DNA of 64,000 nucleotides, taken from Streptomyces sp. FIT100. GTDB taxonomy: Bacteria; Actinomycetota; Actinomycetes; Streptomycetales; Streptomycetaceae. Every line of letters starts with the position of its first letter. Positions within the stretch are counted from its first letter, which is position 1. Made by a program: the position numbers and the translations under genes. Under the pieces are notes generated by a model. It saw only the letters and a list, made by a program, of their open reading frames with translations. It was not told where the DNA came from and made no database searches. This document shows positions 25,837 through 33,597 of the stretch, in pieces. The DNA lies in contig NZ_CP075715.1 in NCBI RefSeq assembly GCF_024584805.1, forward strand, positions 2,034,001 through 2,098,000. Direction: 5' to 3'.

Positions 25837-27873
25837 TTGACTGCCGGGGACACCGAGAAACCCGCCCAGGATCCCGCCCAGGATCCCACTCAGAAGTCCG
25901 GCCAGGAGTCCGATCGGAGAGCGACGGAGCAACCCGAGGAGAAGACCACCGGCAAGCACACCGACAAGCCCGCCGAGAAGCCCGCCGGCAAGCACACCGA
26001 CAAGCCTGTCGAGGAGTTCAGGTACCGCTCCTCCCGCACCGCCGCCCTCGCCCGCCGCCCCGTCACCACCTGGGAGATGGCCCGCCGCCTCCCCCAACTC
26101 GTACGCCGGGCCCTCGCGCTCGCCTGGCGCATCGACCGCAGAGCCGTCGCGGCCCTGCTGACCTGCCAGGCGCTGTCCGCCGCGCTGGAGGCGTTCGGGC
26201 TGATCGCCACCACGCAGACCATCACCGCCCTCATCGCCTCCGGCGACATCCGGGACCGGCTGGCCGGTGCGCTGCCCGCGATCGGCCTGCTCGCGGGTGC
26301 GGCCGGGCTGCGCGCGCTGCTCGCGATCGCCGTCAGCAGCATCTCCAGCCGCCTCTCGCCGCGGATCTCGCGCGAGGCGGAGCTGGAGATGCTGGACGCC
26401 GCCGTCCACACCGAGCTCATCGCGTACGACCACCCCGGCTTCAACGACAAGTGGGAGAACGCCGACCGCGGCGCCGAGGTCGCACAGGATCTGATCACCG
26501 AGTCCCAGCAGGTCATGGCCTGCGTGGCGTCGGTGGTCGCGGCGGCCGGGGTCATCACCGTGCTGCACCCGCTGCTGCTGCCGCTGCTCGCGCTCGCCGT
26601 GCTGCCGCAGGGCATCGCCAGCATGAAGGGCGCCCGTGTCCACTACGAGACCAGCCGCGCGATGGCCGCCGAGCGCCGTACGCTCTCCCATCTGCGCTGG
26701 TACATCGCGGATAAGCTCACCGCCGACCAGCTCCGCTCCGGCACCATGGCCGGCTTCCTCCTCGGCCGCTACCGCACCATCGGCGCACGGGTCGACGCCG
26801 CCACCGACCGGGCCGTGCACCGGGGCGCGCGGTACGCCCTGATCGGCGCGCTCGCGGGCGGTGCCGCCTCGGGCCTGCTCTGGGTCTCCCTCGGGCTGCT
26901 CCTGGCGACCGGCCGGATGTCGGTGGCCTCCGCGGGCACGGCCGTCTTCGCGCTCCGCACGGTCGGTACGTCGCTCCAGGGCATCGTCGGCTACGGCACC
27001 CGCCTCTTCCGTACGGGCCTCTACTTCGACGACTGGGTGGAGTTCACCCAGGAGGCCGGGGGCCATCGCATCGGCCGGGGCACGCTCGCGCCCGCGCCGC
27101 CGGCGGCCGTCAGGGCCGAGGCGCTGACGTTCCTGTACCCGGCCTCCGACGCCCCGGCGCTGAAGGAGGTCAGCCTGGAGGTCCGCCGGGGCGAAGTCCT
27201 CGCCCTGGTCGGCGAGAACGGCTCCGGCAAGACCACCCTGAGCAAGCTGCTCTCCGGGCTCTACCTGCCCACCGAGGGCCGGGTGACCTGGGACGGCCGG
27301 GACACCCGCGACCTGGACGCGTACGCCCTGTGGTCGCAGACCGCCGTCGTGCCCCAGGACTTCGCCCGCTGGCCCATGAGCGCGCGCGAGAACATCACGC
27401 TCGGCCAGCCGCACGGCGGCGACGCGTCGGTGGCGCGGGCCGCCGAGCGCTCCGGCGCCGCGGAGGTCGTGGACCGGCTGCGCAGCGGACTCGACACGCT
27501 GCTGGCCCGTGAGTGGTTCGGCGGCGTCGAGCTCTCGGGCGGCCAGTGGCAGCGCATCGCGATCGCCCGGGCGTTCCACCGGCCCGCGGGGCTGCTGGTG
27601 ATGGACGAGCCGACCAGCGCCCTCGACCCGCGCGCGGAGCACCGTATCTTCACGGGGCTGCGGGCGATCGCCGAGGACCGGGCCGTCGTCCTGGTGACCC
27701 ACCGGCTCGCGAACGTCGCCGTCGCGGACCGGATCGTCGTGCTCGACCAGGGCCGCGTCATCCAGCAGGGCACGTTCGCCGAACTCGTGGAGGCCCCCGG
27801 GCTCTTCCGGGAGCTGTGGGAGCTCCAGAACGACCGGGGCGGCATCCCGGCGCCCCGTACCGAGGGCGCGTAG
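25837..27873 (+). CDS. ABC exporter, fused permease and ATPase
   Basis: TTG 25837 was chosen because GGAAGGAG lies 6 bp upstream; no closer ATG or GTG fits. The protein is 678 aa. Residues 1-65 are charged and repetitive (KHTDKPAEKPAGKHTDKP). Residues 100-400 are the six-helix exporter TM domain. The ATPase has Walker A GENGSGKT near 459, signature LSGGQWQ near 566 and Walker B LLVMDEPTSALD near 586, then a switch His in VLVTHRL. It is a homodimer-type exporter similar to peptide or lantibiotic exporters, but no precursor peptide or modification gene lies nearby, so the substrate is unknown. Upstream, 25700-25836 shows no distinct element. Confidence 0.9.
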   Translation: MTAGDTEKPAQDPAQDPTQKSGQESDRRATEQPEEKTTGKHTDKPAEKPAGKHTDKPVEEFRYRSSRTAALARRPVTTWEMARRLPQLVRRALALAWRIDRRAVAALLTCQALSAALEAFGLIATTQTITALIASGDIRDRLAGALPAIGLLAGAAGLRALLAIAVSSISSRLSPRISREAELEMLDAAVHTELIAYDHPGFNDKWENADRGAEVAQDLITESQQVMACVASVVAAAGVITVLHPLLLPLLALAVLPQGIASMKGARVHYETSRAMAAERRTLSHLRWYIADKLTADQLRSGTMAGFLLGRYRTIGARVDAATDRAVHRGARYALIGALAGGAASGLLWVSLGLLLATGRMSVASAGTAVFALRTVGTSLQGIVGYGTRLFRTGLYFDDWVEFTQEAGGHRIGRGTLAPAPPAAVRAEALTFLYPASDAPALKEVSLEVRRGEVLALVGENGSGKTTLSKLLSGLYLPTEGRVTWDGRDTRDLDAYALWSQTAVVPQDFARWPMSARENITLGQPHGGDASVARAAERSGAAEVVDRLRSGLDTLLAREWFGGVELSGGQWQRIAIARAFHRPAGLLVMDEPTSALDPRAEHRIFTGLRAIAEDRAVVLVTHRLANVAVADRIVVLDQGRVIQQGTFAELVEAPGLFRELWELQNDRGGIPAPRTEGA

Positions 27874-28020
27874 GCGTCTCCCGGGGCCGGCACGGGCCCT
27901 GCCGCCGCACGGGAGGCGCGGCGGCGGGGCTCACGGCCCGGCTCTCTTCCGCCACTACACTCCGGATGCGGAACAATCAGTTAGATATGGGGCATAAGCC
28001 TTGTCCGGAGGGGCTGTTCG

Positions 28021-29367
28021 ATGGCCGATGTGACGGTGACGGGTGCACTCGCCGCCGAGGCGTACGTGTACGGGTATCCGCTCGTGTACGAACTCACCGT
28101 GGCCGGGGCGTGCGCGCGCAAGGGCCTCGGCGCGCTGCCGCCCACGCCGTTCAACGCGTTCGCGCACGCCCGGCAGCTCGCCGACCACCACGACAGCTTC
28201 GTGTCGGTCAGCAACGACACCGTCCACTCGGTCGCGCACCTCGACCTCTCCGGCGGGCCGCTGGTGCTGCACGTGCCGGACGCGGACGGGGCGTACTACG
28301 TCCTGCAGTTCGTGGACGCGTGGACCAACAACTTCGCGTACGTCGGCACGCGCGCGACCGGCACCGAGGAGGGGCGGTGGCTGATCGCCCCGCCCGGATG
28401 GGCCGGCCGGGAGCCCGAGGGCGTGCGGGGTGTCATCGACGCGCCGACCGCCGTGGTGACGCTCGTCGGGCGCTGGGCCTGCGCCGGCGCCGACGACCTG
28501 CCGAGGGTCACCGCGCTCCAGGAGCGGCTGACGCTGGAGACGCTCGACGGGACCGTGCATCCGACGGGGCTGCCGACGCCGGAGCCGGGGGTCGCGGACG
28601 CGCTCGGCTTCTTCGAGAAGCTGCGGGTGTGGCTGGCCGACTTCCCGCCGTCCGCGGCGGACGCCGCGTACCAGGAGCGGTTCCAGCCGCTGGGGCTGCT
28701 GGAGGAGGGGCCCTCACCGTACGTCTCGCCCGAACCCGGGCTGGCGAAGGCGCTGAAGGACGGCTTCGCCGGGGGCCGGGCCCGGATCGAGGAGGCGGCG
28801 GCACGGCCCGCGGCGGACGCGCCGCCCGGGGAGTGGCTGCTCGACCCGCACGCCCACGACTACAACCTGGACCACTTCGGGATCGGCGCGCTCGACTCCC
28901 CGCAGTGGAGGACGGCGGACCGGGAGGGGTCGTATCTCGTACGGGCCGTGGCGGCGCGCACCTCGTTCTGGGGGAGCCACGGCTACGAGGCCGTCCACGC
29001 GCAGGTCTTCACCGACTCCGCCGGCGAGCGGCTCAACGGCTCCCGGGCGTACACCCTGCGCTTCGAACAGCCGCCGCCGGTCGGGGCGTTCTGGGCGGTG
29101 ACCATGTACGACACACCGGACCACTATCTGGTCGCGAACCCCATCGGGCGTTACGCGGTCGGGGACCGGACCCCCGGCCTCGTCCGCGCCGGCGACGGCT
29201 CGCTCACCCTCCACATCCAGCAGGACCGGCCCTCCGACCCCGCCGGGGCAGCGAACTGGCTGCCGTCCCCGCCCGGTGACTTCCGGCCCATGGCGCGGCT
29301 CTACCTGCCCGAGGCGCCGGTGCTGGACGGGACCTACCGGCTGCCGCCGATCGAGCGGCGCCGGTGA
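28021..29367 (+). CDS. DUF1254/DUF1214 protein
   Basis: This 448-aa protein starts at ATG 28021 with GGAGGGG upstream. The N-terminal DUF1254 domain shows AAEAYVYGYPLVYELTVA, SVSNDTVHSVAHLDLSGGPL and YYVLQFVDAWTNNFAYVG. The C-terminal DUF1214 domain shows the pattern RLNGSRAYTLRFEQPPPVGA, FWAVTMYDTPDHYLVANPIG and LTLHIQQDRPSDP. There is no signal peptide. The function of this widespread pair of domains is not established. It stands alone. The 147-bp upstream gap has an AT-richer patch (CAGTTAGATATGG near 27980) that could hold a -10 element. Confidence 0.9.
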   Translation: MADVTVTGALAAEAYVYGYPLVYELTVAGACARKGLGALPPTPFNAFAHARQLADHHDSFVSVSNDTVHSVAHLDLSGGPLVLHVPDADGAYYVLQFVDAWTNNFAYVGTRATGTEEGRWLIAPPGWAGREPEGVRGVIDAPTAVVTLVGRWACAGADDLPRVTALQERLTLETLDGTVHPTGLPTPEPGVADALGFFEKLRVWLADFPPSAADAAYQERFQPLGLLEEGPSPYVSPEPGLAKALKDGFAGGRARIEEAAARPAADAPPGEWLLDPHAHDYNLDHFGIGALDSPQWRTADREGSYLVRAVAARTSFWGSHGYEAVHAQVFTDSAGERLNGSRAYTLRFEQPPPVGAFWAVTMYDTPDHYLVANPIGRYAVGDRTPGLVRAGDGSLTLHIQQDRPSDPAGAANWLPSPPGDFRPMARLYLPEAPVLDGTYRLPPIERRR

Positions 29368-29431
29368 CGGACCGGCCCGGGGGCAGGCGTCCCGCCCCGG
29401 GCCGGCGTCGCTTCAGCGGGCCGGCGTCGCG

Positions 29432-29764
29432 TCAGTCGGCGCAGTGGATCAGCGAGCGCACCATGCGGCAGGTGGTGTCGGACGGCGGGTGGATGCCGAT
29501 GCGCTCCGCGGTCGTCCGTATCCGGCGGTTGCTGGCGTTCGCCGGGTGGTAGACGCCCGTGTCGAGCAGGGCGATGGCGAGGCGCATGGCCTTGAGGCGG
29601 CGGTTGTGGGACTCGTACCACTCGCGGGGCAGGCCCGCGGGCAGTGGCTGCTTCCTGAGCTTCGTCGGCTTCGTCGGCTTCGTCTGCGGCTTCGTCTGCC
29701 GCTGTGTCAGCAGCTTTGTCTGCGGCTTTGTCTGCGGCTTCGTCGTGACTGCGGCAACGGCCAT
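29432..29764 (-). CDS. Small conserved hypothetical protein with a TKPQ-repeat N-terminus
   Basis: This 110-aa protein starts at ATG 29764 with GGAGGTC upstream. Residues 6-40 are a Lys/Thr/Gln/Pro repeat (TKPQTKPQTK, QTKPQTKPTKPTK) encoded by short tandem units. Residues 50-110 form the ordered part: REWYESHNRRLKAMRLAIAL, LDTGVYHPANASNRRIRTTA and HPPSDTTCRMVRSLIHCAD. It is basic and cytoplasmic by sequence. The C-terminal block looks conserved and compact, but I recognise no named domain. It is divergent from the ArsC-like gene. Confidence 0.75.
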   Translation of the reverse strand: MAVAAVTTKPQTKPQTKLLTQRQTKPQTKPTKPTKLRKQPLPAGLPREWYESHNRRLKAMRLAIALLDTGVYHPANASNRRIRTTAERIGIHPPSDTTCRMVRSLIHCAD

Positions 29765-29883
29765 CGGCGACCTCCTGGCGCGGTGGTTGGACCCTCACGA
29801 ACTCATTCGATTTTACCGCCGAGCACTGACAATCGCCGCTGGCCAGAAGGGGTTTGAGTGGCTCGTGGGGGTACCGTGGCGGG

Positions 29884-30243
29884 ATGGAGATCTGGATCAA
29901 TCCCGCATGCTCGAAGTGCCGCAGCGCGCTGCACCTGCTCGACGAGGAGGGCGCCTCGTACACCGTCCGCCGCTATCTGGAGGAGGTCCCGACCCAGGAC
30001 GAGATCCGCGAGGTCCTCGGTCGGCTCGGCCTCGAACCGTGGGACATCACACGGACGCAGGAGGCCATGGCGAAGGAGCTGGGGGTGAAGGAGTGGCCGC
30101 GCGAGGCGGGTTCGCGCGACCGCTGGATCGCGGCGCTCGCCGAGCACCCGAAGCTGATCCAGCGTCCGATCATCACGGCCGACGACGGCACGGCGGTGGT
30201 GGCCCGCACGGAGGAGGCGGTACGGGACGCGCTGGGCCGCTGA
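29884..30243 (+). CDS. ArsC/Spx-family thioredoxin-fold protein
   Basis: This 119-aa protein starts at ATG 29884. It begins MEIWINPACSKCRSALHLLD, giving the CSKC form of the ArsC-family active-site loop, then EVPTQDEIREVLGRLGLEPW, RDRWIAALAEHPKLIQRPII and a C-terminal Ala/Glu helix. It matches the glutaredoxin-linked arsenate reductase family. No arsenite pump or ArsR is nearby, so arsenate reduction is uncertain; many family members have other thiol roles. The divergent 119-bp gap upstream has an AT-rich stretch (ATTCGATTTTACC). Confidence 0.85.
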   Translation: MEIWINPACSKCRSALHLLDEEGASYTVRRYLEEVPTQDEIREVLGRLGLEPWDITRTQEAMAKELGVKEWPREAGSRDRWIAALAEHPKLIQRPIITADDGTAVVARTEEAVRDALGR

Positions 30244-30297
30244 GCGCCCTCCGGCCGGTCGCCGAACACGCCGCCGCTCGGCCCTCACCTGCGAAAA

Positions 30298-30314
30298 CTT
30301 AAGCCTCAGTTAAG
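30298..30314. promoter_or_regulatory. Short inverted repeat upstream of the secreted DPBB gene
   Basis: CTTAA (30298-30302) and TTAAG (30310-30314) form a symmetric pair 7 bases apart in an AT-rich patch, about 105 bp before the start at 30420. A regulator site or -35 region is possible; no known consensus was recognised. The rest of 30244-30419 shows nothing else. Confidence 0.35.
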
Positions 30315-30419
30315 GAAGTCACCCCTGTGGCGGTTGAGCGGAGCGCTCGGCCTACTCGTACGTAACGGCACACGGAACCGATCCGGCCGCCGCTTGCGGC
30401 CGGGGACAGGAGCTCTCAC

Positions 30420-31085
30420 GTGTCGCGCAAGAAGACCCTCAGCGGAAAGAAGAAGCTCGCCCTGCTCGTCGGCGCCGCAGCACTCGTCGGCGGCACTGCG
30501 ATTGTCATGACCGGGACAAGTCAGGCTTCGGTGGCCTGCGACGGACTCGCCCAGGCGATTCGCAACAACGAGAACTTCATCGCCGGCCAACGGGCCAATC
30601 CCGACGCCCAGTCGGCGGCCAGGATCGCCAACCGGGAGGCCGTGATCGCGCAGATCAGGGTCCAGCAGGAGGCGGCGGGCTGCGAGGCCGGCGAAGGAAG
30701 CGGGGAGGCCGGCGGAGGACAGGCCGCTCCCCCGGCGCAGCCCCCGGCCCAGGAGCAGCCGCCCGCCGGGCAGGCGCCCCCGGCCGAGGAGGCACCGCCC
30801 GCCGAGGAGCAGCCGCCCGCGGACGAGGGCGCCGTCGGTGAGGTCGTGTGCGCCGGCTCGACGGTGACGCTGTCCGGCGAGGGCGGCGCCCCGGCCGCCT
30901 CCAGCAACCAGTTCCCGGTCGGCACCACGCTGAAGGTGACCAACCTCGACAACAGCAAGTCGACCACCGTCGAGGTCACTTCGGTCTCCGGCAGCTGCGC
31001 CCTGCTGAACAACGCCGCGTTCGAGCAGGTGCGGGAGCCCGGCAAGTTCCTGATCCGCAAGGCCAGGATCGAGCGCGTCGGCTGA
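30420..31085 (+). CDS. Secreted protein with C-terminal RlpA-like double-psi beta-barrel
   Basis: GTG 30420 gives 221 aa with GGAGCTC upstream. Residues 1-38 are a signal peptide (basic MSRKKTLSGKKK, hydrophobic LALLVGAAALVGGTAIVM, then SQASVA). Residues 38-80 form a small helical hairpin bounded by Cys. A Pro/Glu/Gln linker spans 85-140. The final 80 residues (FPVGTTLKVTNLDNSKSTTV, then SGSCALLNNAAFEQVREPGK) match the RlpA/expansin-like double-psi beta-barrel, often found in wall- or polysaccharide-acting proteins, here without an obvious catalytic Asp pair. It is probably exported and perhaps wall-associated. Confidence 0.82.
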   Translation: MSRKKTLSGKKKLALLVGAAALVGGTAIVMTGTSQASVACDGLAQAIRNNENFIAGQRANPDAQSAARIANREAVIAQIRVQQEAAGCEAGEGSGEAGGGQAAPPAQPPAQEQPPAGQAPPAEEAPPAEEQPPADEGAVGEVVCAGSTVTLSGEGGAPAASSNQFPVGTTLKVTNLDNSKSTTVEVTSVSGSCALLNNAAFEQVREPGKFLIRKARIERVG

Positions 31086-31097
31086 CTCCGCTCGGCC

Positions 31098-31143
31098 GGG
31101 CCCCGCCGGTCGGCCGGGGCGCCCCGGCCGACCGGCGGGGCCC
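31098..31143 (+). terminator. 46-bp perfect palindrome, strong terminator
   Basis: A perfect 23+23 bp inverted repeat, starting GGGCCCCGCCGGTCGGCC, lies 13 bp after the stop of the DPBB gene. Its GC-only stem would be very stable. It stands directly before the CTAG-bounded element at 31166. Confidence 0.85.
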
Positions 31144-31165
31144 GGGCCTGGCGGAGGGGCGGCTG

Positions 31166-31378
31166 CTAGGTCGTGTCTTCAAAGTCCCGTCTGCCCGGCG
31201 GCGCCTGGCACGCACCCTCGCTGCGTTGTCGTCGGTCGCCTATGTCCCCCGTAGCCCTTCGGGCACGGGAGGTGCCCCCACCGCATGGACTCCCTCCTCC
31301 GCCTCGCGATCGCACGCACCAGACACCGCCAGGCCCCGCCCTCCGGGCGGACGACGCCACTTCGAAGCCACTCCCTAG
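31166..31378. repeat. 213-bp CTAG-bounded MITE-like repeat, copy 1
   Basis: Both ends are CTAG (31166-31169 and 31375-31378). The ends form an imperfect terminal inverted repeat: CTAGGTCGTGTCTTCAAAGT at the left, and the complement of the right reads CTAGGGAGTGGCTTCGAAGT. The core contains GCGTTGTCGTCGGTCG and ACTCCCTCCTCCGCCT, which recur in the element at 60752. It has no ORF of its own. Its right end supplies the TAG stop of the Gfo/Idh gene. This looks like a non-autonomous palindromic repeat family of Streptomyces chromosomes. Confidence 0.75.
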
Positions 31379-32259
31379 GCCAGCCGCTCCTCCGCCTCCG
31401 CCAGGATCTCCGTGATCCGCAGCCCGAACCGTACGTCGCAGGCGTGCGCGTCCCCGCTGCGCGCCGACTCGATCAGGGCGTCGACCGCCGACCGGAACGA
31501 GCCGATGGCGTCGCCGCCCAGCGGCATCGCCACCCGGCCCCGCTGCCCCACCAGCTCGACCGCGGTACCGGACGCCGCCTGCGGTGTGCTCAGGCTCAGC
31601 GTCGCCGTGCTCGACGCGCCGGAGGCGTGCCGCAGCGCGAGATGGACGGTGTCGGCAGGCCCGCGCAGCGCCGTCAGTCCGGTGACGTCGCCGAGCACGG
31701 GCAGCAGTACGGACAGCGCGTGCGGGCCGACGTCCCACAGTCCGCCCTTCTCGCGCCGCCAGGGCGAGGCGGCGAACGGGCTGTCCGAGTCCGCCGCGTA
31801 GAGCGATCCGAGCCACTGGGCGTGGGCGGTGAGCCAGCCGCCCGCCGCGGCCTGTTCCGCTATCCAGGGCGCCGTGGCCGCCGCGAACCGCATCGTGCAG
31901 AAGACGACGGACGCGACGCCCGTCTCCTCCGCCGCCGCCGCGACCTCGCGCGCGCCCGCGACCGTCGTCGCCACCGGCTTGTCCATCAGCAGGTGCCGGC
32001 CCGCCGCGGCCGCCCGGGCCGCCAGCGGCGCCTGCACATCCGGCGGCAGCGCGAACGCGATGGCGTCGCTCGCCCCGATCAGCGCGTCCACATCGTCGTA
32101 CGCCTTCACGCCATGGGTGTCGGCGAGCGTCGCGGCCGCCTCCGGACGGCGTCCCCACACCCCGGTGAACTCGACCTCCGGATGCGCGGCGAGCGCCGGT
32201 GCCTGGGTGATTCCGGCCCAGGGGCCGGTGCCGAGAAGTCCGATCCGCAACTTTGTCAT
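31375..32259 (-). CDS. Gfo/Idh/MocA family NAD(P)-dependent oxidoreductase
   Basis: ATG 32259 was preferred over an ATG nine codons upstream because the protein then opens directly with MTKLRIGLLGTGPWAG, the Rossmann GxGxxG strand. The product is 294 aa. The catalytic region contains LLMDKPVATTVAGAREVAAA (EKP-type motif with Lys), and the C-terminal half has WDVGPHALSVLLPVLG, the family's substrate-site His. It would oxidise or reduce a sugar or polyol; the substrate is unknown. The TAG stop lies inside the terminal CTAG of the adjacent repeat element, so the element may have set the present 3' end. Confidence 0.87.
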   Translation of the reverse strand: MTKLRIGLLGTGPWAGITQAPALAAHPEVEFTGVWGRRPEAAATLADTHGVKAYDDVDALIGASDAIAFALPPDVQAPLAARAAAAGRHLLMDKPVATTVAGAREVAAAAEETGVASVVFCTMRFAAATAPWIAEQAAAGGWLTAHAQWLGSLYAADSDSPFAASPWRREKGGLWDVGPHALSVLLPVLGDVTGLTALRGPADTVHLALRHASGASSTATLSLSTPQAASGTAVELVGQRGRVAMPLGGDAIGSFRSAVDALIESARSGDAHACDVRFGLRITEILAEAEERLA

Positions 32260-32398
32260 GCGGGCCAGTCTGCCCTGCGGAGTCATCGGGCGGTGGAACG
32301 GGTGGTGACGGTCTCACCGGCCCCGCCCTCCGTATACGACTCGGGCGCCGCGCACCGCCCACGCCCCCGGTGCGGCCGGACAATCGCAGGAAAGCTGA

Positions 32399-32436
32399 GT
32401 AACACGGGGTTCACAATCGGGCAACCGACGGGAAAT
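32399..32436 (+). promoter_or_regulatory. GlnR-type operator upstream of glnII
   Basis: Four 5-mers are spaced by exactly six bases: GTAAC (32399), TTCAC (32410), GCAAC (32421) and GAAAT (32432). This is the a1-b1-a2-b2 layout of GlnR sites in Streptomyces (gTnAc-n6-GaAAc, twice at 22-bp spacing), and b1 is the weakest match. It lies about 55 bp before the glnII start. GlnR would link glnII to nitrogen supply. Confidence 0.8.
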
Positions 32437-32489
32437 CCCGTGTTGCCAAGCTGCCCGGCATACCCCGCTGCAGGCAAAGGATGAGGCCC

Positions 32490-33509
32490 GTGACCTTCAA
32501 GGCTGAGTACATCTGGATCGACGGCACCGAGCCGACCGCGAAGCTTCGCTCGAAGACGAAGATACTGGCCGACGGCGCCGAACTCCCCATCTGGGGCTTC
32601 GACGGGTCCAGCACCAACCAGGCCGAGGGCCACGCATCCGACTGCGTCCTGAAGCCGGTCTTCTCCTGCCCGGACCCGATCCGCGGCGGCGACGACGTAC
32701 TCGTGCTGTGCGAGGTCCTGAACACGGACATGACCCCGCACCCGTCCAACACCCGCGCGCGGCTGGTCGAGGTCGCGGAGAAGTACGCCGCCCAGGAGCC
32801 GATCTTCGGCATCGAGCAGGAGTACACCTTCTTCGACGGCGAGCGCCCGCTCGGCTTCCCGGTCGGCGGCTTCCCGGCCCCGCAGGGCGGTTACTACTGC
32901 GGTGTCGGCGCCGACGAGATCCACGGCCGCGACGTCGTCGAGGCGCACCTGGAGAACTGCCTCAAGGCGGGCCTGGGCATCTCCGGCATCAACGCCGAGG
33001 TCATGCCGGGCCAGTGGGAGTTCCAGGTCGGCCCGCTGGCGCCGCTGGAGGTCTCCGACCAGCTCTGGATCGCCCGCTGGCTGCTCTACCGCACGGCCGA
33101 GGACTTCAAGGTCTCCGCGACGCTCGACCCGAAGCCGGTCAAGGGCGACTGGAACGGCGCGGGCGCGCACACCAACTTCTCGACGAAGGCGATGCGCGAG
33201 GGGTACGACGCGATCATCACCGCGTGCGAGTCGCTCGGCGAGGGCTCCAAGCCGCTGGACCACGTGAAGAACTACGGCGCCGGCATCGACGACCGCCTGA
33301 CCGGCCTGCACGAGACCGCCCCGTGGAACGAGTACAGCTACGGCGTCTCGAACCGCGGCGCGTCGGTCCGAATCCCGTGGCAGGTCGAGAAGGACGGCAA
33401 GGGCTACATCGAGGACCGCCGTCCGAACGCGAACGTCGACCCGTACGTGGTGACCCGCCTGCTCGTGGACACCTGCTGCTCCGCGCTGGAGAAGGCCGGC
33501 CAGGTCTGA
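32490..33509 (+). CDS. glnII: Glutamine synthetase type II (eukaryotic-like GlnII)
   Basis: GTG 32490 is preferred (MTFKAEYIWIDG), with GGATGAGG just upstream; an in-frame ATG at 32481 is too close to the AAAGG to use it. The product is 339 aa. The family is clear: LPIWGFDGSSTNQAEGHASD, FGIEQEYTFFD (metal Glu), GINAEVMPGQWEFQVGP, GDWNGAGAHTNFSTKAMR and RIPWQ. It makes glutamine from glutamate, ammonia and ATP in the cytoplasm. It differs from GlnA-type enzymes by its shorter length and lack of an adenylylation loop. A GlnR operator and a strong terminator flank it. Confidence 0.97.
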   Translation: MTFKAEYIWIDGTEPTAKLRSKTKILADGAELPIWGFDGSSTNQAEGHASDCVLKPVFSCPDPIRGGDDVLVLCEVLNTDMTPHPSNTRARLVEVAEKYAAQEPIFGIEQEYTFFDGERPLGFPVGGFPAPQGGYYCGVGADEIHGRDVVEAHLENCLKAGLGISGINAEVMPGQWEFQVGPLAPLEVSDQLWIARWLLYRTAEDFKVSATLDPKPVKGDWNGAGAHTNFSTKAMREGYDAIITACESLGEGSKPLDHVKNYGAGIDDRLTGLHETAPWNEYSYGVSNRGASVRIPWQVEKDGKGYIEDRRPNANVDPYVVTRLLVDTCCSALEKAGQV

Positions 33510-33526
33510 TCCGCCGCTCCGCGCCC

Positions 33527-33568
33527 GCGAAGGGGGCGCCCGCCATGACCGGCGGGCGCCCCCTTCGC
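33527..33568 (+). terminator. 18-bp stem terminator after glnII
   Basis: GCGAAGGGGGCGCCCGCC (33527-33544) pairs perfectly with 33551-33568 around an ATGACC loop, 17 bp after the glnII stop. Confidence 0.9.
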
Positions 33569-33597
33569 TGTCAGTGAGGTGTGCCATCGTGGCACGC

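Noticed and set aside
25837..29367. A lanthipeptide or other RiPP cluster around the ABC exporter
   Set aside because: No precursor peptide, LanC-like, radical SAM or protease gene was found near the exporter, and its neighbours are unrelated.
29432..30243. An arsenic resistance operon
   Set aside because: Only an ArsC-like protein is present; no ArsR, ArsB or Acr3 gene is nearby.
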